From CAZMGB01 sp964565775 (GTDB lineage Bacteria; Chloroflexota; Dehalococcoidia; DSTF01; JALHUB01), in contig CAZMGB010000002.1 of the NCBI GenBank assembly GCA_964565775.1, positions 124,001 to 188,000 on the forward strand: a stretch of 64,000 bases of DNA, given 5' to 3'. Below the pieces are notes generated by a model. The model made no database searches. It worked only from the letters and a program-made list of their open reading frames with translations, and had not been told where the DNA came from. Position 1 is the stretch's first letter; the number at the start of each line of letters is the position of its first letter. The position numbers were made by a program, and so were the translations under genes. Positions 7,866 through 15,600 of this stretch are shown here, piece by piece.

Positions 7866-8903
7866 TCAGCCTCCCCCGGCCACCACCATCGACTTCAGCC
7901 CCACGCCCGCCAGACGGCTCTCGTACGCCTTCACGGCATCATCGATAGAGTAGCGATGGGTCGTAAGCTGGGCTACCTCCGGCATCAGGGGTAGGAGGCC
8001 GAGGGCACGCCGGTACTGGCCCGTCGTGGCGTTCTGGCTCCCCGTCAGGATCAGCTCCCGATAGTGGATGATGTTGGGATCGAGGGGCACGCGCGTCCCC
8101 GGTGGAAAGCCCCCGAAAAGGCCGAGCGCCCCTTGCAGTCGCACGATCTCAAGGCTGGACTCCAGCACGTCCGGCAGCCCGGCCGTGACGACGACCGCGT
8201 CGGCGCCGAGGCCGCGCGTCGCTTCCAGGACAGCTTCCCCAACGTCCTCGCGGGCCGGATCGAGCGCCAGCGCGGCTCCGAACCGGCGGGCGTAGTCGCG
8301 GCGGCCGGCATCTGGCTCACTCACGAAGACAGGCTCCGCCCCCATGACGCGGGCCAGCATAAGGTGCAACAGCCCCATGGGCCCGGCACCGACGACGAGA
8401 AGCGACCTCCCCGGTGCGAGACGGCAGGTCTCCAGGGAGTTCAGTACGCAGGCCAGCGGCTCCATGAGGGCAGCCGTCTCCAACGACAGCCCCTCCGGCA
8501 CCGGAAACACATGCCCCAGCTCGAGCAGCTCTCCCGGGACGAGCATGTACTCGGCCAGGCCGCCGTCCTCTTCGTAGCCGAGGGTCCTGCGGGAAGGGCA
8601 ACGGTTCCGCTTTCCCTGGATACAAAAGGGGCAGTGCCCGCAGGCCAGGATGGGGCAGACAGCGACCCGGTCTCCCGGGCGAAACTGAGAGACGTCTTCT
8701 CCCGCGTCGACGATGACACCGGCAATCTCGTGGCCGGGGATGACGCCGGGTCTCGCCTTCTTCTGCCCTCTGTAGACGCGGATATCGGAGTGGCAGATCG
8801 CGGCCGCGCCGACCCGCAGAAGGAGGTCGCCGGGCCCCGGACGCGGGTCAGGCCTCTCCTCGACGCTGATACGACCGGGTTCGTGGAAGACGCACGCTTT
8901 CAT
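7866..8903 (-). CDS. Zinc-dependent MDR-family alcohol/polyol dehydrogenase
   Basis: A 345-aa medium-chain dehydrogenase. The catalytic zinc ligands are visible as CHSD near residue 38 and GHE near 60. The structural zinc site is a four-cysteine lobe (CGHCPFC and a later C) at about 89-103. The NAD(P)-binding Rossmann motif is VVGAGPMGLLHL near 170. The profile resembles sorbitol, threonine or L-iditol dehydrogenases more than ethanol dehydrogenases; the substrate cannot be told. It is convergent with the LCP gene, seven bases apart. Confidence 0.87.
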   Translation of the reverse strand: MKACVFHEPGRISVEERPDPRPGPGDLLLRVGAAAICHSDIRVYRGQKKARPGVIPGHEIAGVIVDAGEDVSQFRPGDRVAVCPILACGHCPFCIQGKRNRCPSRRTLGYEEDGGLAEYMLVPGELLELGHVFPVPEGLSLETAALMEPLACVLNSLETCRLAPGRSLLVVGAGPMGLLHLMLARVMGAEPVFVSEPDAGRRDYARRFGAALALDPAREDVGEAVLEATRGLGADAVVVTAGLPDVLESSLEIVRLQGALGLFGGFPPGTRVPLDPNIIHYRELILTGSQNATTGQYRRALGLLPLMPEVAQLTTHRYSIDDAVKAYESRLAGVGLKSMVVAGGG

Positions 8904-8951
8904 GCCCAGCGCTCGGCTAGCCTGCCATTTCTGAGACGGCCCAGGGGCGGT

Positions 8952-9365
8952 CTACTTCTTGGCGCTCTTCTTGGCAGTGGTCTTTTTCGCGGTGGTCTTC
9001 TTGGTGGTGGTGGCCCTGGCGGGCGCCTTCGTCGCGGTCTCGGCCTTGGGCTCTGCCGGGCGGCGGCGCCGCGCCGGCTTGACGGGCGCTTCCGGCGCCG
9101 CCGCTAGCGCTCTGTTGTACCTGAGCGTGAGCCGCGACTTACGCCGAGCCGCATTCCGGGGGTGAATGATCCCTTTTTGGCTGGCGCGGTCGAGGGCACT
9201 GGCAGCGCGGCGGACAGCAGCCTCGGCCTGAGCCGCGTCCCCGGTCTCGATGACACGCGTGGCGCTGCTGACATACGTCTTGGCGGCGCTGACAAAGACA
9301 CGGTTTCGCTCGCGCCGTCGCAGGGAGGCACGCCAGCGCTTGCGAGCGGAGAGCGTGTGAGCCAA
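8952..9365 (-). CDS. rpsT: Ribosomal protein S20 with Lys/Ala-rich C-terminal tail
   Basis: The S20 core (residues 1-88, MAHTLSARKRWRASLRRRERN onward) binds 16S rRNA early in 30S assembly. The start is a TTG at 9365 behind AAGGGGGT; longer upstream frames have no ribosome-binding site and no similarity. About 49 extra residues follow the core, ending in TTKKTTAKKTTAKKSAKK. This composition is typical of histone H1-like or Lsr2/HU-tail regions and is absent from ordinary S20 (about 88 aa). It is divergent from murJ and shares a promoter region with an inverted repeat. Confidence 0.93.
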   Translation of the reverse strand: MAHTLSARKRWRASLRRRERNRVFVSAAKTYVSSATRVIETGDAAQAEAAVRRAASALDRASQKGIIHPRNAARRKSRLTLRYNRALAAAPEAPVKPARRRRPAEPKAETATKAPARATTTKKTTAKKTTAKKSAKK

Positions 9366-9406
9366 AGATACCCCCTTTGAGCAGACTACGCGTATGTTAG
9401 CGGAGG

Positions 9407-9439
9407 GCACGGGCTTATGTCCAGAGCCCGTGCTATAAT
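9407..9439. promoter_or_regulatory. rpsT/murJ divergent promoter region with 9-bp inverted repeat
   Basis: An extended -10 TGCTATAAT (TATAAT at 9434-9439) points at murJ. On the other strand TGGACA (9422-9417) with an 18-base spacer and TAACAT (9398-9393) can serve rpsT. GCACGGGCT at 9407-9415 and its exact inverse AGCCCGTGC at 9424-9432 lie across both promoters, so this could be an operator. The regulator is unknown. Confidence 0.45.
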
Positions 9440-9468
9440 GAGCCGTCTTTCTCAGTCTCGCCCGGAAG

Positions 9469-11067
9469 GTGGCCTTGGAAAGCAACAAGGTCGAGACCAT
9501 CGGCACCGGTCTAGCGGCCGCGGCCCTGGTCGTGTCTGCCGGCTTCCTGGGCAGCCGACTCCTGGGGCTGCTGCGAAGCGTGGTCATCGCCGACGCTTTC
9601 GGCACGAGCCCCGAGCTGGGGGCCTACTGGGTAGCCTTCAGGCTGCCGGACCTCATCTTCCAGATGCTGGCAGGGGCCACCCTCGGAGCCGCCTTCATCC
9701 CCGTCTTCACCCGCCGCTTCCGCGAGACGCCAGCCGAGGCTTGGCGTCTGGCCAGCTCCGTCCTGAACCTGGTGTTCATCGCGACCCTTGTGCTCGCCGT
9801 GCTGGGACTGCTCCTGGCGCCGCTGCTGGTCCCGGCCATGGCGCCGGGCCTCGGCGAGGACGTCGGCCGCCAGCACGAGCTGCGCTCCCTGGCCGTGAAT
9901 CTCACCCGCATCATGATGCTCTCGCCCATCCTGTTCGCCGTCAGCGGCATGTTCATGGGCATTCTCAACGCGCGCAAGCACTTCCTCTTCCCCGCCATGG
10001 CGCCCCTCTTCTACAACCTCTCGATCATCGTCGCCGCCCTGGTCTCCGACAGGGTAGAGGGACTGGCAGCGGGCGTAGTCATCGGCGCGCTCCTTCACCT
10101 GCTGATCCAGGTACCAGCTCTGCGGCGCGCGGGGATGCGCTACTCGCCGGTTGCCCGGTGGCGCGACCCGGCCGTGCGAGAGGTAGTGCGCCTTATGCTG
10201 CCCCGGATGGTCGGACTGGTCGCATTCCAGTTCAACTTCCTCATTCTCGTCTTCTTCGCCTCCACCATCAGCGACGAAGCGATCTCGGCGGTAAACTACG
10301 CCTGGCTCATACTCATGACGCCGCTGGGCCTCTTCGGCATGGCGATATCGATCGCAGTCTTCCCCACCCTCGCCGAACAGGTGGCCAGCGACAGTCTGAA
10401 GGAGATGCGCGATACCCTCTCCAGCGCCCTGCGGCTAATACTGTTCCTGACGCTACCCGCCAGCGTCGGCCTGATGATCCTCGGGCAACCCCTGGTCTCC
10501 TTCCTGTTCCAGCACGGCGCCTTCACCAAGGCATCGACGGACATCACGGTCGCGGCCCTTCTCTTCTACTCGCTAGCGCTCTTCGCTCACGGGGGTATCG
10601 AGATCCTGAGCCGGGGCTTCTACGCCCTCGGCGACACGCGCACGCCCGTCTTCTTTGCCGTGCTGTCGATGGTGACGAACCTCATCCTGAGCCTGATCTT
10701 CGTCGTGCCCCTGGAGGTGCGGGGGCTGGCCCTGGCCCTCTCGCTGGCGACGATCATGGAGTTCTCCCTGCTCTTCCACGTCCTGAGCCGCCGCCTGGGA
10801 GGCCTGGAGGAGGGACGAATCGTCTACTCGATGACGCGGGTCGTCGGCTCGACCATCCTCATGGCCGAAGTCGTAGGCCTCTTCGTGGTGATTCTGCACG
10901 CGTCCGGGCATCTGAACACGGGCAGCTTCAGCGACGCCTTCGCTGCGCTCGTGGGAGGCGGCCTCATCGGGGCCAGCGTCTTCTTCCTGACCGCCTACGC
11001 TCTTCGCTGCGAGGAGATGGGCACGCTGGTCAGGCGCCTGCCCACGGTCCGCTTCAGCGCGACCTGA
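9469..11067 (+). CDS. murJ: Lipid II flippase MurJ
   Basis: A 532-aa polytopic membrane protein of the MviN/MurJ (MOP) family with about 14 helices. It is predicted to flip lipid II for peptidoglycan synthesis. Family features include the early GFLGSRLLGLLRSVVIADAFG segment, LPDLIFQMLAGATLGAAFIPVF, and GILNARKHFLFPAMAPLFYNLSII. The start is GTG at 9469 preceded by GGAAG, 30 bases after the TATAAT box. Together with the LCP, Lgt and MurT/GatD genes it argues that this organism makes peptidoglycan. Confidence 0.93.
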   Translation: MALESNKVETIGTGLAAAALVVSAGFLGSRLLGLLRSVVIADAFGTSPELGAYWVAFRLPDLIFQMLAGATLGAAFIPVFTRRFRETPAEAWRLASSVLNLVFIATLVLAVLGLLLAPLLVPAMAPGLGEDVGRQHELRSLAVNLTRIMMLSPILFAVSGMFMGILNARKHFLFPAMAPLFYNLSIIVAALVSDRVEGLAAGVVIGALLHLLIQVPALRRAGMRYSPVARWRDPAVREVVRLMLPRMVGLVAFQFNFLILVFFASTISDEAISAVNYAWLILMTPLGLFGMAISIAVFPTLAEQVASDSLKEMRDTLSSALRLILFLTLPASVGLMILGQPLVSFLFQHGAFTKASTDITVAALLFYSLALFAHGGIEILSRGFYALGDTRTPVFFAVLSMVTNLILSLIFVVPLEVRGLALALSLATIMEFSLLFHVLSRRLGGLEEGRIVYSMTRVVGSTILMAEVVGLFVVILHASGHLNTGSFSDAFAALVGGGLIGASVFFLTAYALRCEEMGTLVRRLPTVRFSAT

Positions 11068-11106
11068 CCGTCCCCGCGCTGGAGACCGCCAAGGCCGGGG
11101 CGTTCC

Positions 11107-11135
11107 TTGCGCCTTCATCGGGGCCATCGTATAAT
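11107..11135 (+). promoter_or_regulatory. Promoter of the zinc-ribbon gene
   Basis: TTGCGC at 11107-11112, 17-base spacer, perfect TATAAT at 11130-11135. Confidence 0.55.
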
Positions 11136-11213
11136 ACGTTTAGTGGCGGCAGAGATGCCGCAAGTGATTCAGGCCTCGTCTGGGAGACTCAACGGGAAGG
11201 GACGGCGATAAGA

Positions 11214-11561
11214 GTGGCGTTCGCGGACAAGACGTTGATCTGTCGCGATTGCGGCGGCAGCTTCGTATTCACGGCGGGGGAGCAGGAGTTCTACGCCAGC
11301 AAAGGGCTTCAGAACGAGCCCGTACGCTGTCCACCCTGCCGCTCCTCTCGCAAGTCCTCCCGCACCCTCGAGGAAGAGCAAGGATACGTTCGCTACGGCA
11401 CCTTCGCCAGCTTCGGCGGACGCACGCCCCGTCAGATGCATCCGGCCGCCTGCGCGGAGTGCGGCATGATGACCGAGGTACCGTTCCTGCCCCGCGGCGA
11501 CCGGCCCGTCTATTGCAGCGCCTGCTACTCGAAGATCCGGGGTGCTAATAGCAGCAGCTAG
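11214..11561 (+). CDS. Double zinc-ribbon protein with CxxC-x17-CxxC motif
   Basis: The 115-aa protein starts at a GTG. Its N-terminal half is a zinc-ribbon of the zf-trcl type (LICRDCGGSFVF with a later CPPC). The C-terminal half has CAEC, exactly 17 residues, then CSAC, the spacing that defines the family known as CxxC-x17-CxxC. Such proteins are frequent in Chloroflexota and candidate phyla, and their function is unknown; nucleic-acid binding is a guess. It is a single-gene unit with its own promoter and a classical terminator, so it is probably well expressed. Confidence 0.8.
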   Translation: MAFADKTLICRDCGGSFVFTAGEQEFYASKGLQNEPVRCPPCRSSRKSSRTLEEEQGYVRYGTFASFGGRTPRQMHPAACAECGMMTEVPFLPRGDRPVYCSACYSKIRGANSSS

Positions 11562-11585
11562 GGTAGCCGCGCGACTCACCCTTGA

Positions 11586-11615
11586 AGAGCCCGCTTGCGA
11601 GAGCGGCTCTTTTTG
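11586..11615 (+). terminator. Rho-independent terminator
   Basis: AGAGCCCGCT (11586-11595) pairs with AGCGGCTCT (11602-11610) with one bulged C, followed by TTTTT. It ends the double zinc-ribbon transcript. Confidence 0.8.
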
Positions 11616-11634
11616 TTGAACCCGACCTACGACC

Positions 11635-11949
11635 ATGACTCTGCTGATGCGAATCCGGCAGTTGACGCGCCTCCTGGGCGAGGAAGCTCTCTCCAGCGAG
11701 CTATTCGCGGCTGGGGACCACTTATCGCAGGAGCAGCGGGAGCGCCTGCAAGCCGCCGTCGAGGCCGGCCTTCCACGCCTCGTGCAGGGGCTTCTGGAGG
11801 AGGCAGTGGCGAGCGACGACGTCGTCGACGCCGCCTCCGCCGACGCCTTTCTGGAGGACCGGCTGCTCTTCCTTGGCGACCTGCTCACGGAGGAGCAGAG
11901 AGAGGCAATTCGAGGAGAGTACCGCAAGGCGTCGCAGCGCTGGCGATAG
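11635..11949 (+). CDS. Hypothetical acidic helical protein, 104 aa
   Basis: A mostly alpha-helical, Leu/Glu/Ala-rich protein without membrane segments or cysteines. Two similar segments, LSQEQRERLQAAVEAG and LTEEQREAIRGEYRK, suggest an internal repeat. The ribosome-binding site is poor, and it lies between a terminator and the T-box leader of ileS. I recognise no family. The coding call rests on composition and open frame. Confidence 0.5.
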   Translation: MTLLMRIRQLTRLLGEEALSSELFAAGDHLSQEQRERLQAAVEAGLPRLVQGLLEEAVASDDVVDAASADAFLEDRLLFLGDLLTEEQREAIRGEYRKASQRWR

Positions 11950-12116
11950 CGCACAGGTTGACACCGCCGGTGCGTGACCCTAAACTAGCCGCCAAAGGCT
12001 GCGACGGAGACGAGTAGGGCGGCCCATCTGCCAAGCGAGTCCCGATGGGTGGAAGGGGACGCAGCGCTGGCCGCTCGAAAATCCCTCCTGAGCCGCCGAC
12101 CGAAAGGGGAGAACGA

Positions 12117-12198
12117 GAACCATAGAACCTTCGAACCTTGGAACCGGGGCGGAAAGCTCGTGGTTCCATGGTTCAAGAGTTTCAGGGTTCCAAGGTTC
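12117..12198. repeat. 8-nt-periodic inverted repeat inside the T-box leader
   Basis: GAACC recurs at 12117, 12125, 12133 and 12141, and its inverse GGTTC at 12162, 12170, 12186 and 12194, always in 8-base phase. GAACCTTGGAACC (12133-12145) and GGTTCCAAGGTTC (12186-12198) are exact inverses. The RNA would form a long hairpin between the stem I and antiterminator parts. It looks like an inserted miniature repeat element. Confidence 0.75.
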
Positions 12199-12335
12199 AG
12201 TGGCGCAGGCACCCTCAGTAGGCTCGGCCGGAAGCCCACCGTTATCGAGGGCAGGGGCATAATCCCGACTACTCGGGACGTGCCCCGGAAGAGCGTCCGC
12301 CTCAGGCGGAAAGCAGGGTGGTACCGCGGGTCATG

Positions 12336-12366
12336 GCCCGTCCCTGAGGGGACGGGCTTTCTCGTT
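12336..12366 (+). terminator. T-box-controlled intrinsic terminator
   Basis: GCCCGTCCC (12336-12344), TGAG loop, GGGACGGGC (12349-12357), then TTTCTCGTT. Read-through is required to express the remnant gene and ileS. Confidence 0.85.
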
Positions 12367-12376
12367 GGGGAAGGCC

Positions 12377-12610
12377 ATGAGTCCGCAGCAGCCATGGTTT
12401 GAGTCGTTCTTCGTCGAGGGGAAGTTCGCCCAGACCCTCGCTCGCATCCCGCCGGAGCAGACGGAGCGCGAGGTCGACTTCATCGTGCAGACGCTGGCGC
12501 TGCCGGCGAGGAGCCGCATCCTCGACCTCTGCTGCGGCGTCGGCAGGCACAGCGTGCCCCTGGAGAGCCGGCGCATGATACTGCTCGCCGAGAAACGGCC
12601 GTGCCGATAG
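12377..12610 (+). pseudogene. Truncated SAM-dependent methyltransferase remnant
   Basis: ATG at 12377 follows GGGGAAGGCC. The 77 codons read like the N-terminus of a class I methyltransferase: PWFESFF, then TEREVDFIVQTLALPARSRILDLCCGVGRHSVPL, where ILDLCCGVGRH is motif I. Similarity stops right after motif I. A short unrelated tail and a stop follow six bases before the ileS frame. Without motifs II-IV it cannot be a working enzyme. It sits downstream of the T-box terminator, so it would be translated with ileS and may survive as a leader ORF. Confidence 0.7.
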
Positions 12611-12625
12611 TGGGACGTGACGCCG

Positions 12626-15600
12626 ATGTTTGAGCCGGTGCCGAGCAAGGTCAACTTCCCGGAGCTGGAGGAGCGCATCCTCGAGTTCTGGCGGCAGGGC
12701 GATATCTTCCGCAAGAGCGTCGAGCAGCGCCCCGAGGACAAGCTCTTCGTCTTCTACGAGGGCCCACCCACCGCCAACGCCAGCCCCGGCATCCACCATG
12801 TCCTCGCCCGCGTCTTCAAGGACATCATCCCCCGCTACCGGACGATGCGCGGCTACCGGGTGCCGCGAAAGGGGGGCTGGGACACCCACGGGCTGCCGGT
12901 GGAGCTGGAAGTGGAGCGCGAGCTCGGCCTGCGCAGCAAGACCGAGATCGAGGCCTACGGCGTCGAGCGGTTCAACCAGCGCTGCCGCGAGAGCGTCGTG
13001 CGCTACGTCCGCGAGTGGGAGCAGCTTACGGAGCGCATCGGCTTCTGGCTCGACATGCCCGACTCCTACTGGACCTTCGACACCGGCTACATCGAGACGT
13101 GCTGGTGGATCATCAAGCAGCTCTGGGACAAGGGCCTCGTCTACCAGGACTACCGCTCTACTCCGCACTGTCCGCGCTGCGGCACGTCCCTCTCCGACGC
13201 GGAGGTGGCGCAGGGCTACCAGGAGAACACGCCCGACCCCTCCATATACGTCAAGTTCCGGTTGAGGGCGAACGTGGTCAGCCCGCCGGAGCTACACCTG
13301 GGCGAAGGGACACCCACCTTCATCCTCGCCTGGACTACCACGCCGTGGACGCTGCCCGGAAACACGGCCCTCGCCGTCTCTCCCGACGACAGCTACGCGA
13401 TGGTCGAGACTAGCGTCGACGGCGCTGCCGAGCGCCTCATCCTGGCGGAGGGGCTGCTGGAGGATGCGGTGCCCGGCGAGAGGCGGGTCGTCGGGCGCTT
13501 TCCGGGCGAGAAGCTGGTGGGCCTGACCTACGAGGCGCTGTACGAGCCCAGCGAGTGGGGCGTCGCGCCGCTGCGTTTCCAGGGCGGAAGGCTGGTGGCG
13601 GTCGGCGATGGCGAGGCGCCGCAGCGGCGGGTCATCGCCGCGCCCTTCGTCTCCATGACCGAGGGCACCGGCGTCGTGCACGTCGCCCCCGCCTTCGGCG
13701 CCGATGACTTCGAGATCGGCAAGGAGGAGGGCCTTCTCTTCTACCAGCCGGTGGACCTGCGCGGCGAGATGATGGGCGACTCGCCCTTCGGCGGCCGCTT
13801 CGTGAAGGACGCCGACCCGTTGCTGCTGGAGGACCTCGAACGGCGCGGCCTGCTCTATCGTAGCGGCACCATCCACCACACCTACCCCTTCTGCTGGCGC
13901 TGCGACACGCCCCTCCTCTACTACGCCAAGCCCTCCTGGTACATCCGCACGACACAGGTCAAGGAGCGATTGAGCTCGGGCAACGATGAGATCGGCTGGT
14001 ACCCGGAGCACATCAAGCAGGGGCGCTTCGGCGATTGGCTGGCGCACAACATCGACTGGGCCCTCTCCCGCGAGCGCTACTGGGGGACGCCCCTTCCCCT
14101 CTGGCGCTGCGACTCGTGCGAGCACGTCGAGTGCGTGGGCAGTGTCGCGGAGCTGCGCGAGATGGCCGCGGACAGGCGGGCCGCCGAAGCCCTCACGAAC
14201 CTCCATCGCCCCTTCGTCGATGCCATCGAGCTGCGCTGCCCCCAGTGCTCGGGCGCGATGAGGCGCCTGCCGGAGGTGCTCGACGCCTGGTTCGATTCCG
14301 GCGCCATGCCCTATGCCCAGTGGCACTTCCCATTCGAGAACGAGTCGATCTTCCGCCAGCGCTTCCCGGCCGACTTCATCTGTGAGGCGGTCGACCAGAC
14401 GCGCGGCTGGTTCTACACCCTTCACGCCGAGGCGACGCTCCTCTGGGCGGCCGACGCCCTGCCTGCCGGCAGACAAGGCGTACCCGAAAGCATCGCCTTC
14501 AGGAACGTCATCTGTCTCGGCCACATCCAGGACGACCAGGGACGAAAGATGAGCAAGTCGCTGGGCAACGCGGTGCAGCCGCAGCCGGTTATCGAGGAGC
14601 ACGGCGCCGACGCCCTGCGCTGGTATCTCTGCACCGCCTCTGCCCCCGGCAACCCGCGGCGCTTCTCGGCCGACCTGGTCGGCGAGGCGCTGCGCCGCTT
14701 TCTCCTCACGCTCTGGAACACCTACTCCTTCTTCGTCACCTACGCCCTCATCGACCGCTTCGACCCTTCGACAGGCTCAGGGCAAGGCCCTCCAACAGGC
14801 TCAGGGCAAGGCCCCGCCGCCGACGCTGACCCTCCCGCGCAGCGCGCTGAGCCCGTCGAAGCCCTCGACCGCTGGCTTCTGTCGGAGCTGAACCTGTTGG
14901 TTGAGCGTGTGACGGCGGAGCTGGAGGCCTACCAGCCGACGACGGCCGGGCGGGCGATCCAGGACTTCGTCGATGACCTCTCGAACTGGTATGTGCGCCG
15001 CAGCCGCCGTCGCTTCTGGAAGAGCGAGGATGACGCCGACAAGCGCGCCGCCTACCGGACGCTCCACACATGCCTCGTGACGCTGAGCAAGCTCCTGGCG
15101 CCCTTCGCCCCCTTCATCGCCGAGGAGATGTACCAGAACCTGGTCCGCTCCTGGGACGGCGACGCCCCCGAGAGCGTCCACCTCTGCGACTGGCCCGAGG
15201 CGGACCCGAGCCGCGTCGACCGTGCCCTCAGCGACGCGACGCGACTGGTCACGCGCCTCTCCAGCCTGGGCCGCGCCGCCCGCAGCAAGGCGGGCCTCAA
15301 GGTACGCCAGCCGCTGGCCCGCGTCTTCGTGAAGCTGCGCTCGCAGCCCGAGGAGGAGGCGCTGCGGTCACTCGAGGCCCAGCTCCTCGACGAGCTCAAC
15401 GTCAAGGAGCTCGCCCTCATCGAGAGCGAGGAGGAGTTCTTGGACTACCGGGTGCGTCCCAACGCGGCGGTAGTCGGCCCTCGCTACGGCTCCGCTGTGC
15501 CAGAGATCAAGCGAGCGCTCGCGTCGCTCAGTCCGCGGGAGGTGGCCCGCGCCGTGGCGCTCGGCCGGGGCGTCGAGGCAGGGAAGTGGTCCCTCCAGCC

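Larger units (their letters stand above)
11997..12366 (+). promoter_or_regulatory. T-box leader of ileS (isoleucine specifier)
   Basis: The invariant T-box sequence AGGGTGGTACCGCG is at 12315-12328. It is followed by a terminator hairpin at 12336-12357 with a U-rich tail, the standard layout in which uncharged tRNA stabilises the antiterminator. The 5' part has a stem I-like GGAGACGAGTAG near 12003. A candidate specifier codon ATC (Ile) lies at 12081-12083 just before CCTGAGCCG. AGTAGGCTCGGCCGG near 12219 is a stem III-like element. The leader is long because a hairpin insertion (12117-12198) lies between these parts. Confidence 0.9.

Noticed and set aside
9417..10998. Long alternative frame overlapping murJ that runs into the zinc-ribbon gene
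   Set aside because: Only its last 115 codons, after GTG 11214, are real; the part over murJ is an out-of-frame shadow.
12117..12198. GGTTC repeats read as possible tRNA T-arms or a CRISPR-like array
   Set aside because: The 8-base phase with inverted copies makes a hairpin; there are no spacers and no cloverleaf.
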